Of a stretch of 64,000 bases of DNA, positions 45,236-56,963 are shown in pieces (position 1 is the first letter of the stretch; every line of letters begins with the position of its first letter). Source of the DNA: CAVRIA01 sp963721115 (GTDB taxonomy: Bacteria; Desulfobacterota; Binatia; HRBIN30; CADEER01). The stretch lies in the NCBI GenBank assembly GCA_963721115.1, contig CAVRIA010000005.1, forward strand, positions 496,001-560,000. Reading direction: 5' to 3'. A program made the translations under genes and the position numbers. The notes beneath the pieces were generated by a model. It did no database searches. It was not told where the DNA came from and saw only the letters and a list, made by a program, of their open reading frames with translations.

Positions 45236-46134
45236 ATGATGCGAGAACATCGAGAGCTCGACGCGGATCACGGCGCCGCCTTCGGCGCGATACAAGGTCC
45301 TGACGGCCGCGCAGCGCGCGGCCTACGAAGCGGGACGGCTTTCTCGCCGTTCCGGCACTGGTCGGCGAGGACTGGCTGCGGCGCCTGCGCGAAGTGATGG
45401 CCGAGTTCGTCGAGCACAGCCGGACGCTGACCGAATCCAACCTCCTCTTCGACCTCGAGCCCGATCATACGGCGGCATCACCGCGCCTGCGCCGTCTGGT
45501 CTCCCCGCCGACCTGCACGAGACCTTCTGGGAGTTCATCAGCAGCGTCGGTGATCGTCGACGTCGTCGAAGACCTCCTCGGTCCCGACATCAAGTTCCAC
45601 CACAGCAAGCTCAACTTCAAAGCGCCGCGCGGCGGCGAAGAGGTGAAGTGGCACCAGGACATCCAGTTCTGGCCGCACACCAACTACAGCCCGCTGACGG
45701 TCGGCGTCTTTCTCGGCGACGTCGAGCCGGGCATGGGCAACGTCGGCTTCGTCCCCGGCAGTCACCTCGGCGAGCTGTTCGACCAGTACGACGGCGAGAC
45801 GTGGGTCGGCTGCCTCTCCGACGCCGACGTGGCGCGGGTCGACGTCGCCAGCGCGGTCTATCCCGTCGGTCCCGCCGGCAGCATCACGGTTCACAACTGC
45901 CGCACCGTGCACGGCTCGGCGCCGAACCGCTCGGATCGAGAGCGGCCGCTCCTGCTGCAGACGTACTCGGCCGCCGACGCGTTTCCGTACACGGACATCG
46001 TCCGCCGCAGCCCGCACGGAGACATGCTGATCCGCGGCCAGCCGGCGCGCTGGGCACGCCACGACCCGCGCCCCTGTCAGGTCGGCCCGACCCAGCCGCG
46101 AACGATCTTCGAAGTGCAGCAGCGCGAGCGCTGA
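45236..46134 (+). CDS. Phytanoyl-CoA dioxygenase family protein, several frameshifts
   Basis: This is an Fe(II)/2-oxoglutarate oxygenase of about 300 residues. The metal triad is visible: WHQDIQFWPHTNYSP (His-x-Asp) and the distal VHNCRTVHGSAPNRS, followed by the 2OG-binding Arg in RERPLLLQTYSA. The N-terminal blocks YKVLTAAQRAAYEA and GFLAVPALVGEDWLRRLREV lie in different frames meeting near 45338. Between about 45505 and 45540 a second frame is needed (ADLHETFWEFISS) before returning. Such compensating shifts keep the protein sense. The start is ambiguous; I used the ATG at 45236. The neighbouring reductase suggests catabolism of a methyl-branched or acyl substrate. Confidence 0.75.
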
Positions 46135-46150
46135 GGCGCCCGCGCTCCAC

Positions 46151-48033
46151 TCACAGCCGCGTGGCGCGGTCGATGAGGCGGAGGAGCCAGGCGGGCGGCT
46201 GGCGCAGGGTCAGCAGACGGCGCGCCGGGGCCGGCAGCGGCTCGACGTCGGCGTACGGAACGGGGCGCCGGCGCTCCAGCCGCTTGCGGCGCCGCTCGCG
46301 CTCGAGCAGCCCGAGCAGAGCTTCGCGCGCAGCTGCGTACTGCGGGTCGGCGGCCAGGTTGTGCGCCTCGCACGGGTCGGCGTCGAGATCGTAGAGCTCG
46401 AGCTCGTCGCCCAGCGGCTCGCTGCGGCGCACCAGCTCGCCGGCCCGCGGCGGCTCCTGGTAGCGATACTCGTCGTAGCGCCCGGGGTGCGACCAGACGG
46501 CGGGGTCGTCGAAGTAGCGCGCCAGCTTCCAGCGCCGGCGGCGTCCCTCGCCGCCCGCCGCCGGCGCGGACGCCGACTGCGCCGGGTCGAGATGCGCGAC
46601 CACGCCCTCGATGCAGTTCGGCGCGTCGCGGAGCGAGTCGTAGGCGCCGGGCAGGAAGTGCGCCAGGGCGGGAAAGTTGCGGACGATCGCGGACGTCTGT
46701 TGCGCCCCCTCGAGGATGCGGTCCTCGGTCATGAAGTAGACGGCGTCGTCGCCGGAGACCGCCGGTGCGCCCCAGTTCCCCGCACCGAGGCGCTCAGGTC
46801 GCGGCCGACCAGCGGATGCACCTCGGCGTGCGTCGCTTCGAGCGCCGCGCGCGCCGCCGCGACGTCGACGCCCGCCAGGCCGAGCAGCGTCGGCACGACG
46901 TCCACGTGCGACGTGATGGCCGTGTCGACGCGGCCGGCGGTTCGCGAGGCGCCGGCGCCGCTGATCAGCAGCGGCACGCGGACGGTCTCCTCGTACATGT
47001 TGAACCACTTCTGGTGCAGGCCGCCGTGCGCGCCGAGCAGCTCGCCGTGGTCGGAGGTGAAGACGATGATCGTGTTCTCGAAGAAGGGGCTGCGGCGCAG
47101 CGCTTCCAGGACCCGTCCGATCTCGGCGTCCACCACCTTGTGCAGGTAGTGGTAGAAGCGCCGGTACGCGTCGAGGTGGCGCTGGTACAAGGTGTCCATC
47201 AGCCAGGTCGGCCCGTACATCCGCTTGTACGCCTGGCGATAGCCGCGCTGCACGGCCGGTTTGCCGCCGAGGTCCTCGCCGTCGGTCGGCGTCGATCCGA
47301 TCTCGGGCACGCTGTCGTCGAAGAGCGGCGTTGGCCGCTTGAAGACCCAGGCCGGCCAGAGGCAGATATCGTGCGGGTTCACGAAGCTCGCCACCAGCAG
47401 GAACGGCCGCTCGGCACCGGCTTCGCCGCGTGCCCGCCGCGCCGCGCGCTCCTCGAGCCAGGCGACCGCCTGGCCGGCGAAGAACGAGTCGGCGCGGCTG
47501 CCCGAGCGGGCGAGCGCCGGTCCGTGCGGCTCGGGGCCGACCCAGCCGGTGAAGCCGAACTTGTCGAGCGGATCCTCGCGCCGGTAGGCGGCAACGCCGC
47601 CATCGAGGACTCGCCCCGCGTCGTCGAGCGTCTGCACGGTCCGGCCGTCGGGGCCGCGCAGGTCCTCGTCGGAGATGTGCCACTTGCCGTTGTAGACCGT
47701 GTCGTAGCCAGCGGCGCGCAGCCAGTCGCCGAGGGTCGGCACGTCGCGCGGCTGCAGCCAGCGCAGGCGCGGGTCGCCGTCGATCTTCGCCAGACCGGAG
47801 GTCTGCGTCACGGTGTGGAGGCTCGGGTAGTGGCCGGTGAACAGGGTCGGGCGGCTCGGCGAGCACGCCGTCGAGCCGGCGTAGTGATGCGCGAACTCGA
47901 CCGCGTGCTCGCGCAGCCAGCGGCGCGCCGGCAGCTGCTCGTCGCGGAAGCGCCGCACCGCCTCGCTCTCGTACGCCGGCGGCTGGCGCTCCTGGTCGGT
48001 CATGAGGAAGAGGATGTTGGGGCGATCGCGCAT
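46151..48033 (-). CDS. Type I (formylglycine) sulfatase, one frameshift
   Basis: This is a sulfatase of about 625 residues. It starts MRDRPNILFLMTDQERQPP with the metal-binding Asp. The sulfatase signature STACSPSRPTLFTG carries the Cys converted to formylglycine, and NGKWHISDEDLRG and VFTSDHGELLGAHG supply further metal ligands. The N-terminal frame ends near 46790 after VGRDLSASVRG; the C-terminal frame continues with AVYFMTEDRILEGAQQTSAI and ELYDLDADPCEAHNLAADPQ, the usual sulfatase end. A one-base indel in the GC-rich stretch explains the split. It has no signal peptide, so it is probably cytosolic. The start ATG at 48033 was chosen for the PNILFLMTD alignment. Confidence 0.82.
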
Positions 48034-48109
48034 CGGTCCGCTCGTCACCCCCAAACCCAGCCAGAGTCACGAGGCGCGAGGCGCGATGCCCCGCGCCTCG
48101 CGCCTCTCC

Positions 48110-51100
48110 TCACTGCCCGCACAGAGTACCGTTGATGTCGCACTGCGGCGTCTCGCCGCGGTCGCGCTGCTCGATGTTGAGGTCGCGAACCTGTGCATTG
48201 GTCGTGGCGGTGGGAGTACAGCCGCACAGCTGTGAGGCGCAGCAGCTGCATCCCGCCGCGCGCTCCGCCTTGAGGATCTCGCTGAAGTCGCAGGCCTGGA
48301 TGCCGTAGCAGCCCTGGGTGGCGAGGCCGACGTCGCTGGTCGTGCACAGGGTCGCGTCACACGTGTATCCGATCTCGACCGGCCCCGGGAGTCTCTGGCA
48401 GGCGGCGTACTCCTGGCACACCGTCTCGCAGCTGACGCCGCTGTCGGGCGGCAGCATCGTCTCGCCGGGGACGTACAGCCCGCACCCGCACTGCCGACTG
48501 GTCGCGTCGGGTACGCACTGCTCGTTGCAGAGGATCGGCGTGGGGGTGGCGAACGGCGTCGGCGTCGGCTGCGTGGGAAGCGCGTCGGCGTCGCCGTCGG
48601 GCTGCTGCAGCCGAGCTGGCCCTGCAGGATCGCGCGGTCGGCGTCGTCGACCTGCCCGTCATCGTTGAGGTCGGCGCCGCACAGCTCGCAGGGGCCGAAT
48701 GCCGCGTCGAGGATCGCCAGCGTCCGCTTCGTCGACGAAGCCGTCGTGGTTCAGGTCGGAACGGCGGCATGCGCCGATGCAGTCCGTGCCGAAGTTCGCC
48801 GTCACGATCTGCGCGTCGGTGTCGTTCGTCAGAGTGTCGGTGTTGAGGTCGAAGTAGCTCTGTCCGCCGGGCTCGAGGGTGAGCGGCGACACCGCGGTCG
48901 AGAACGAGCTGACCCCGTCGGCGTCGCGCTGGTCGACGCGCTGGTCGAGATTGCCGTCTCCTTCGCACATCTTCTGCGAGCCGAGAACGCCCTGCAGCTC
49001 TTCCGACAGGCGCTGGTAGTTCATCATCTGGACGCTGGTGAGACTGGCGACACAGGCGGTGGGGCTTTCCGTATCGCACGCCGACCCGTCGGGACACGTG
49101 GCCGTGCTGTCGTCCCCGCGCACTTCACACAGCAGGCTCGACCCTTTGACGTCGAGCCCGAGCGGGTTCGACTCCCGTGCCGGTCGGCGTCAGGTCGTAG
49201 AGGCCGAACACGGATGTGAGCTTGTCGGGCGGGTAGTGGCCGTCGTCGTTCATGCAGTCGGGAAAGTCGCGCCGTACGAGCTTGTACGTCTGGTTGCGCA
49301 CGGCGTACTGGTAGATTGGGAACGGCGATGGTGGGGTCATGCCCGCCGCATTGACCGCGGCGATCACCGCGCAGCACGACGGCTCTCCCTGCACGGCGGC
49401 CTCTTCGCCGAGCACCGCGACGACCTCGCTGTCCGGGTTGTCCGTCGGTCCCCACCAGATGCCCCCGTTGGTATGGCAGAAGCTCTGCGTGTCGGAGATG
49501 ACGTCGTTGCACTGTGACCCGAGCCCGCCCAGGGCGAAGACGCACGGCCAGTCGCGGGCGGCGGGGTCCACCGGCGATTCGGTGTTCACCCTCGAGTCGA
49601 AGACGCCCGGTCCGAGCTCGGTGTAGTTGAACTCGCGGATCGGCGTCTGGTTCGGATTGGTCAGATAGGCGAGCATCGGCTGAGCGTCGAGCGTGTGCGC
49701 CGGCGGTACGACCGTTGCGGGATCGATCCCGGCGATCTCGGCGAACAGATCGTACAGGTCGGCGAGGTTGATCAGCGCCTTCTCCTCGCGGCCGGTCGGG
49801 CCTTGGACCAGCGGCCCGGCGATGATCAAGGGCACCGTGACGCCGGTCTGAAAGACCGTGCCCTTCGAGCGCAGCGGATCGTACGGCAGCTTGGTGACCT
49901 CGAAGAAAGAGCCGTTGTCCCCGACCACGACGACCATGGTGTTGCTCGCCCGCAGCTCGGGGATCTGCGTGTATCCGTTGTCGTCCACGGTCGTCTGTAT
50001 GGTGCCGTTCTCGTCCAGGGTGGCGAGGTGAAAGGACGCCAGCAGGCGGCCGATCTCGTAGTCCATCGAGCTGAGCATGTCGATGGCGAGGAGGCGGTCG
50101 TCGGCTTGATCCCCGCAGGGGGTCTGGCCGCCGGTCAGCGTCGACAGGGACCTGGGAACCTGCTGGTACGGCGTGTGGATGGCGTTGTAGCTCACCGTCA
50201 GCATGCGCGGGCCTACCTGCTCGTTGTACCAGGTGATCGAGTCGCCCGTCTGAACGAGCGTCATATGGACCCGATTGAGCGGCGGCTCGCCGCAGGCCGC
50301 ATCCGTGAAGGTGGTGGTGTCGGGCGACAAGGCCCCCGACTCGGTCGTCAGCGGCCAGGCGTAGTAGCCGTTCTGCCTCTCGAAATCGAGCACCGCCGGG
50401 CCGCTTCCGACCTGGACGCAGTTGGAGCGCGTCGCGTCGTCCGGGCAGGCGACGAAGGACGTGGCCTGGCAGTCGCCCGACTCCTCGACGAAGATGCCTC
50501 CGGCCTCCATGCAGGAACGGCCGGTGACCGGTTGCGATTCCGTCCCGCCGTTGGGCGCCGGGACGGGCACGACGTCGGAGCGGCAGGAGCCGTCCTGGAA
50601 GTAGCAATGGCCCGCCGCATTGCGCTGATCGAAGCCGCACATCAGATCGGACGCGGCGCCGTCTTCGACGTGCCCGGCCTGGAAATCGATCGCCGGCGGC
50701 CCGGCTTCCATGTTGCCGTCGAAGTAGTCGAAGCCGAGCGTGCGCGGCGCGCAGTTGCCGGCCGGGTTGCGGTTCCCCAGGTGGTACTTGCCGACCATGG
50801 CGCTGGCGTAGCCCTCCCCCGCCAGCAGGCGGGGCAATGTGGTCTCGTAGGGAGACACCTGCGCCTGCGGCAGCATGGTGGGGATCAGGGCGCTGGTGAC
50901 GCCCGTCCGCAGAGGGTAACGGCCGGTGAAGATCGTCGCCCGGCTGGGCGAGCACTCCGGCATCGACCACGTGTTCGGGAAGCGCACGCCGGCGTGCGCC
51001 AGGGCGTCGAGGTTCGGCGTCGAGGCCAGCTGGCCCTGGCCGAGGCCGAAGGCCTCGAGCTGATCGATCCCGACGTCATCCATGATGATGAAGACGATGT

Positions 51101-51332
51101 TCGGCGCAGGGGTTGGGGAGGGAGTGGCGGAGGGCGTGACCAGTGAGGTGGGGGTGGGTGACGGCGTCATCCCGCCCGGCGTGTCCGTCGGCGCGGCGAC
51201 CGTCGCGGTCGGAGACGGCGCGGGCCCTCCCCCGTTGTCGTCGCCGCAGCCGGCGGCGACGAGGGTCGCCGCCAGGAGGCAGCAAGCGAGCGTCCGGGCG
51301 GTCTTTGCATTTGGCCTGTGGCTCGACATCAT
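48110..51332 (-). CDS. Surface lipoprotein sulfatase with dockerin-like and Cys-rich tail, frameshifted
   Basis: Start ATG 51332 (or 51329). The lipobox LVAAGC is followed by a Pro/Thr/Ser linker (about residues 26-60). The sulfatase domain begins with APNIVFIIMDDVG, has the formylglycine site MPECSPSRATIFTG, and keeps GKYHLGNRNP and VVGDNGSFFEVTKL. After about 49175 another frame gives CDTESPTACVASLTSVQMMN, then EF-hand-like DLNHDGFVDEAD and, after another shift near 48705, DLNDDGQVDDAD, resembling a dockerin type I pair. The last frame (48110-48457) is Cys-rich (CETVCQEYAACQRL, CSCCASQLCGCTP). At least three indels split the gene; joined length is about 1,070 residues. It is probably an outer-surface enzyme acting on sulfated polysaccharide. 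Confidence 0.72.
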
Positions 51333-51555
51333 CCGTCCTCGCTTCCCTTCTCTTCGCATCTTCCGATTGCGCCCGGCGACCCAACCTCGATTGGGAAAAA
51401 ATTCTCGCCGCAAAGACGCAAAGCCGGACGAGACTTTCCGGGATTCGACCGCTTATCGTCCGACTGCATCGCAATGATCTTGGCCGCATGCTCACAGATC
51501 CTCGACCTTGTCCCCCTTGGCGTCTTTGCTTCTTGGCGCGAGAATCTTCGTCAGA

Positions 51556-54500
51556 TCAAGGCCGGCGGTCGCCACCTCGATGTTTCGGAAAGTCCCGGCG
51601 GCCCCGCGACCGCCGGGACCGGAGCATGACGAACAGAGCCGGGTAGAGCAGCAGCACGAGCAGGCCGTTCGACGAGCGGCCGGGGGCGCCCGCGATCGCG
51701 CAGCCGTCGTCCTCGCCGATCCCCGGCGCGGTCGTCGGGGTCGCCGTCGGCGCGCCGGCGTCGGGGTCGCGGCCGGCGCGGACGTCGGTGTCGCCGTCGG
51801 CGTCTCGCCGACCTCTAGATCGGCCGTACCGAGAATCTCCGGTGGCCCGTCGACGAGGCCGTCACCAGGATTCGGTACTGCCGAGCTCCTCCGGCCGGAA
51901 CGGCACCTCGCGCCGGTGACACGCCGTCGGCGCGAATCTGTGACAGGATCTCCTCGTCGAACGCGGGCATTGCGGTCGAAGACCTGGTCCAGGGGTCAGA
52001 TCGGCGGCATCGGGCGGTATCGCGTAGAAACGAATGATCTGGCCGTCGATATTCGCGCCACGTGCGCGCAAGACGGCGCGTACGACCGTCTTCTGCCCCG
52101 GCTGGACGACCTCCGGGGTAGACGGTCACCCGATCGACCTCGAGCGTCCCCTTGAACGCCGCGAGCCGTCGCAGGATGGACCTCGACGCAGACAGCGAGC
52201 TCGACCCCGTCGTCGGCGGCGCGACGTAGAAGGCGACGTGGTAGTAGCCGACGTTGTTGCTGAACTCGTCGATGCACAGGTTGCACAGGCAGTCGCCGCA
52301 GTCGCTGTTCGACGTGCAGGCCTTCCTGGAGATGGCGCAGGTGCCGTCCGTTCCGCAGATGTTGTCCGCCGCACTCGGGCAATCGCTGTTCGCGCTGCAG
52401 GAGTCTCCGGTCACGCGGCAGGCTCCCGTTCACGCAGCTGTTGTCCTTGGGGCACAGGTCGGCGATCGATTCCAGCTTGCCGGGGATGCCGGTCAGCGAG
52501 TGATCGGGCAGCTCCTGGAAGAGGGCGGGATTGCCGTTGATGTCCTGGCCCTCGAGGTACGTGACGACCCAGAACACGAAGTACTTGTCGCCGCAGCCGT
52601 CACTGCCGCAGATCGAGGTGTCGCCGGTGTCGAAGGTGGTGCTCGCCATCGTCCAGTTCGGCCCTTTCGAGGACTGGAAGCCGGGCAGCGGATCGAGCGA
52701 GTCTTCGCCGATGAAGATGCTGTCCACCGGCTGGTTGGCGATGCAGCACGGATCGCAGCTTTCCGCACAGGGATTCACGGCGCCCCCCTCCTGGCTACAG
52801 CTCTTCGTGTGATCGTAGTAGCCGGCCGGCGTCGAAGCAGAAGTCGTCCCATTCCTGCGCATAGAAGTCGACCTTGATCGTTGCGTTGTCGGGCATGTCC
52901 TGCAGGCTGTAGTTGTACACACGCGCCTGCAGCGCCAGCACGTCGCCCTCGTTGGCCTCCTTGAGCTGCGGCCCCTGGTCGGGACTGGCGGCGGGCGTGA
53001 TGAAGAACCCGCGCATCTGGTAGAAGCCGTTGGTCCACAGGCCGGCTGGGCTCGGATCGGCGGGCTCGTACGAAACACAATCGGCCGTCGTGTCGGTCGA
53101 CGCGTTCACCGGCCGGCACTGCGTCAAGGAGGAGGAGTTGGAGCCTCCCTTCCCCGGAGGAGCACTCAGGTGATCGGGACGATTGAGCGCCAGGTCCACG
53201 TAGTGTTTGTACGCTCCGGTCTGCCACCACGACCCAGCCCCCTCCTTCTTCAGGTCGACGATGAAGGCGGTGTGAAGCATGCCGTTCGTCTGCACGTCGG
53301 CGCTCGTCGTCGCCGGCGGCTGAAGCGTGTCCGGGGCCGGCACCTGGCCGAAGATGTAGCCCTGCCCGAAGTAGGCGAACTTTCCCGGGTTCAAGAAGTC
53401 CCGGGCTGACCGATGGTGATGCCGTACGAGGCGTCGAGGCTGGTGCTGTGCGTGCGCGCCGTGCCGAGCGCCTCGTTGGCGTTGATCGTCGTCGTCTCCT
53501 TCAGCTCGGCGCCCTCGTCGCTCGTTCCCACGCTCGCCGCCACCGTCTCGCTCAGGCTCTGCGAGAACTGGCCGTCCTGGCTGACGGTTTTGCTCGATCG
53601 ATGTCCCGCCGCTCCAGCTCAGGGAAGACGACACGTCCGACTCGTCGGTCTTGAACTAGTTCTCCTCCGACAGCAGCGAGTAGCCGCTGCCGTTGGAGTC
53701 GCAGATGTTGACCCCGTATCGCGAAGCGAGCTCCGCGCAGCTCGAGGGGTAAGACAGAATCTGTCCGGGCTCGTGCACCGGCTGGTACCACTCGAGGCCG
53801 CTGTCGTCCGCGTAGGTCGACGAGACCGACGTGTCTCCCGAGTACTGGACGTAGAGCTGCTGCTGGTCGGCGGCCGGGCAGCTGGTGGCATCGCCCGGAC
53901 AATCGCTGTCCTGCTCGCACGATCCTCCCGAGATGCTGCACGTCCCGCTGTCGCAGCTGTCGACGCACACCGTCTGGCCGATGATCGGGTAGTAGTAGAC
54001 GTTGTAGTCGCGGCTCGTGTACCAGAGGAAGTCGTGCAGCCCGGTCGTCGCCGTCACGGACTGGCTGCTCCCCTCGTAGCTGCTGTTCGTCTTGCTGACG
54101 GCGTGATCGTAGGTGTCACTGGCGGCGAAGGTCACCTTCTCCTTCAGCTCGACGTCCGCCGGGGTGAGCGTCTTGGTCGTCTCGCTCAGCTTCTCCGAAG
54201 CGCCGAGCGACCAGCTCGACATCTGGGTGGTGGACTTCGACGGGCTGTCTCTGGGCAAAGTCGTACTTCGAGTTGTAGTAGGAGGGGAGAGCGCTGAAGT
54301 TCGTCAGGCAGCGCAGCTCGCTGCCGTCGGCACAGGTCGTGTTCGACGCCAGGTCGGTACAGTTGCAGATGTTTTCCGTGCTGAAGCTCATCGGACAGTC
54401 GTTCGGCGTCGGGTCGCAGTACTAGGTCTCGTCGACGTCGCCGAAGGGAAGCCAGTCGGCCTGCATCGGCGGAGCGCTGACGACCAGGTCGGGCTGGATC

Positions 54501-56327
54501 GACGTCTGGACGCGCACGACGGTGGGGGCTCCCAGCCGCTGCGAGCGGCCCTGCAGATCGCCGGCGCGCAGGTAACTGCCGGCGCGAATGCCCCGATCGA
54601 CCGCCGGCTGCACGAAGTTTTTCACCTCGAATTGCTGCATCTCCTTCAGGGGAAACACCGCCGCCGTGTCGGTGCTGTCCGGATCGGGGCCGTAGATGTA
54701 CACGGTGCTGTCGTGGTCGGTACTGCGCGCCATCAAGAAGGTGGCGATCTGCAAGTTGTAGTTGTTCGGCTTGACGTAGGAGCAGGTGCCGGAGGACGTA
54801 CACGAGCCCGTGCAGTCGCCGTCTGCCGTGCAGGCGAAGCCGGAGATCTCGCAGACGCTGCTCTTGCACGTGTCCGTGCAGTCGCTGTCCTGACTGCACG
54901 AGGTGGACGTATCCGCCGCCGGCGCCGAGCTGAAGCGGCCGATGGCGAGTCCGGCGAAGCTCTTGTCGTGGTTGGTCGAGAACGTGTCATCCTGAGAGGT
55001 CATCATCAGGTTGGTATCGAAGGCGATCACCAGGACGTTGTGGTCCGTCCCGCCCGAGATGGCGATGGCGGCGTTGTCCTTGGCGGCGGACCAATCCATC
55101 CTGCCGGCCGCGGCATAGATCGAGGACGGGTTGCCGATGTGGCCGTGCGGACCCAGGTTGTCGAGCTCGTGCTCGAACTTCGGCGAGAGCTCCTTGCCGG
55201 TCACCGAGGTCGCGTTCCCCTCGGAATCATAGGTCACGTCGTACTGCGTGAAGCTGTAGACCTCGGCGACCACCTTGCAGTCTTTGTTGGAATCTTCGTA
55301 GAGCGGGACGACGAGGAGCTCGTCGCCTCCGGTCCCGTCGAACTGTCCCGCCGCCACCGCCATGGCGGGAGCGCGGACCTCGCTGCCGTCCTGGTTGTTG
55401 CTGTTCTGGGTGCACTTGCCTCCGACGGTGACGATCGATCCGCTGGGTGCGGAGGGGGTGATCGTCGAGCTGGAGAGCTTGATTGCGAATGGGCTGGCGC
55501 TGTCGCAGACCGTGTTGGGCGCGGATCCCGGGCATATCGTCGCCAGATGGACCGAGGGCGTATCTCCACTGCTGAAGCCGGTGCCCATCCAGGCGACGTC
55601 GAGATTGCCGTCGTTGTTGAAGTCCCCGACCGTCGGATCGGTCATCGGAGTCAGACCACTGCCGGTCTGCAAGGACGCCACGATGCTCACGCCGCTCGAC
55701 TCTGGTTCATGTCGTTTGCCGTCGCGATGTAGCTACACTCGTCCGAGCCGATGAACAGATCGTCGAAGCCATCTCCGTCGAAGTCGCCGACGGCGGTGTG
55801 CAGCCAGCGGTTGCGGATGTCGCTCGATACCACGGACGTGTAGCTCTTACCGGTCACCGGATCGTCGATGTAGAAGGTCATGGCGCCCGGCTGCTGGTTC
55901 GAGCAGTCGGTGCCGCTGGCGCCCGACGACGGTGCCAACGTGACGATCACGTCGTACGGCAGAGTGAACATGCGCATCGTCTCGTCTGCTGCGGGAACGG
56001 GACGCTCGTCGAGGAGATGCGAGACGCACGAGAGATTGACCAGGCTCGTCGCCGAGACGCTGTCGGAAGCCGTGATGGCCATGTCGTCGGTGTCGAGCGC
56101 GAAGTGGTCCACGTCCGTCGACGTGCTGGAGGTGGACGCCGGTAGGCGACCACCAGATCATCGGCGCGCACGAGATAGCGCTGGCCGTTGAAGAACGTCG
56201 TCCGTATCGGCGACCCCGTCTGGGCCGTGGCGCAGCGCGCGCCGAAAGCCGCCGCCAGCACCAGCACTGCGATCAGAAACCACGCGCATCGCAGCCGACC
56301 CGTGCTCTCCAAACGTTCCGTGTCCAT
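51556..56327 (-). CDS. Very large secreted FG-GAP/VCBS-repeat protein with C-terminal anchor, many frameshifts
   Basis: Collinear minus-strand pieces in changing frames read as one protein of about 1,590 residues. The N-terminus (ATG 56327, GGAGA upstream) has the signal peptide FLIAVLVLAAAFGARCATAQ. Propeller repeats follow (TAVGDFDGDGFDDLFIG, TVGDFNNDGNLDVAWMG). Several C..D.DC.....C Cys motifs recur (SCSQDSDCTDTCKSSVC, FACTADGDCTGSC, SCEQDSDCPGDATSC, SCSANSDCPSAADNIC). The C-terminus has a Thr/Pro linker, DDGCAIAG, a hydrophobic stretch (GLLVLLLYPALFVML) and an Arg-rich tail, like MYXO-CTERM-type sorting signals, with stop 51556-51558. Joints lie near 56140, 55690, 54420, 54255, 53645, 53600, 53400, 52810, 52425 and 51900. 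Surface localisation is inferred. Confidence 0.62.
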
Positions 56328-56427
56328 GCGTTTCTCTCCTTCCACCAGCCGCTGTCTTCCTCCGCGCCACGCGGCGTGCAGGTTACCAGAATAAAGGACG
56401 GCGTCTCCGACCGCGACCCAATTTCCT

Positions 56428-56470
56428 TTGCCGAAGGCGAAGAACTCTTTGCCCGAGGCGCAAGTGTGCG
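56428..56470. repeat. TTTGCCGAAGGCGAAG repeat, copy 1
   Basis: The stretch CCTTTGCCGAAGGCGAAGAA followed by CTCTTTGCCCGAGGCG nearly repeats itself and matches 58818-58862 including part of the left flank (CGACCC(A)ATT(T)CCTTTGCC). It lies downstream of vapC in the gap before the large surface protein gene and has no coding role that I can support. Confidence 0.5.
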
Positions 56471-56516
56471 GTGCCTCCGTCTGCGGCTTTGGGTCCTCCG
56501 ACCCGCACGGCGCGAA

Positions 56517-56963
56517 TCACCTCGACGCCTTCGCCAGCGGGTTGCGCGTCGGCAGCTCCGGAAACAGCGAGAAGTCGCGGTCCGCCGTCAGCAGCTCTCC
56601 GATCCCGTGGGCGACGCAGATCGCGGCCACCCTGGCATCGTGTACGATCGGCCCGCGCACGCGCGGCCGGCGAGCGAACGTTCCGAGAAGGGGGACGAAG
56701 TCCTCGGTCTCGGTCAGCAGCGAGACCGACGGCGACGACGCCCATGCATCGATCTGCCGCCAGGCCTGGTCGGGGCTGCTCGCCGCGTCCTTCCAGATGC
56801 GCGGGTTCGTCACGACACTGAAGAACTCGTAGACGCAGGGCCAGGGAATCGCCCAACGGTCGCGTCCTTCGGCAAGTGCCCGCACGACCGCCGCTGCCTC
56901 GTCGTGGTGTCGCGACTCCCGGCGATGGGCGTACACCAGGATGTTGGTGTCCACCCCGGTCAT
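56517..56963 (-). CDS. vapC: VapC-type PIN toxin
   Basis: This 148-residue PIN-domain protein has the N-terminal MTGVDTNILVYAHRRESRHH with the first catalytic Asp, the central ELL-like VYEFFSVVTNPRIW (Glu), HDARVAAICVAHG (Asp) and LLTADRDFSLFP (last Asp). It is in the group of longer VapC proteins with an N-terminal DTNILVYA. The ATG at 56963 overlaps the stop of the vapB-like gene (ATGA), giving a type II toxin-antitoxin pair. Confidence 0.87.
   Translation of the reverse strand: MTGVDTNILVYAHRRESRHHDEAAAVVRALAEGRDRWAIPWPCVYEFFSVVTNPRIWKDAASSPDQAWRQIDAWASSPSVSLLTETEDFVPLLGTFARRPRVRGPIVHDARVAAICVAHGIGELLTADRDFSLFPELPTRNPLAKASR

Noticed and set aside
49695..51146. 483-residue plus-strand frame
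   Set aside because: It is antisense to the lipoprotein sulfatase domain and rich in Arg/Val/Gly shadow composition with no motifs.
53413..54297. 294-residue plus-strand frame within the large surface protein
   Set aside because: The minus strand carries Cys motifs and continuous domain order; this plus frame has shadow composition.
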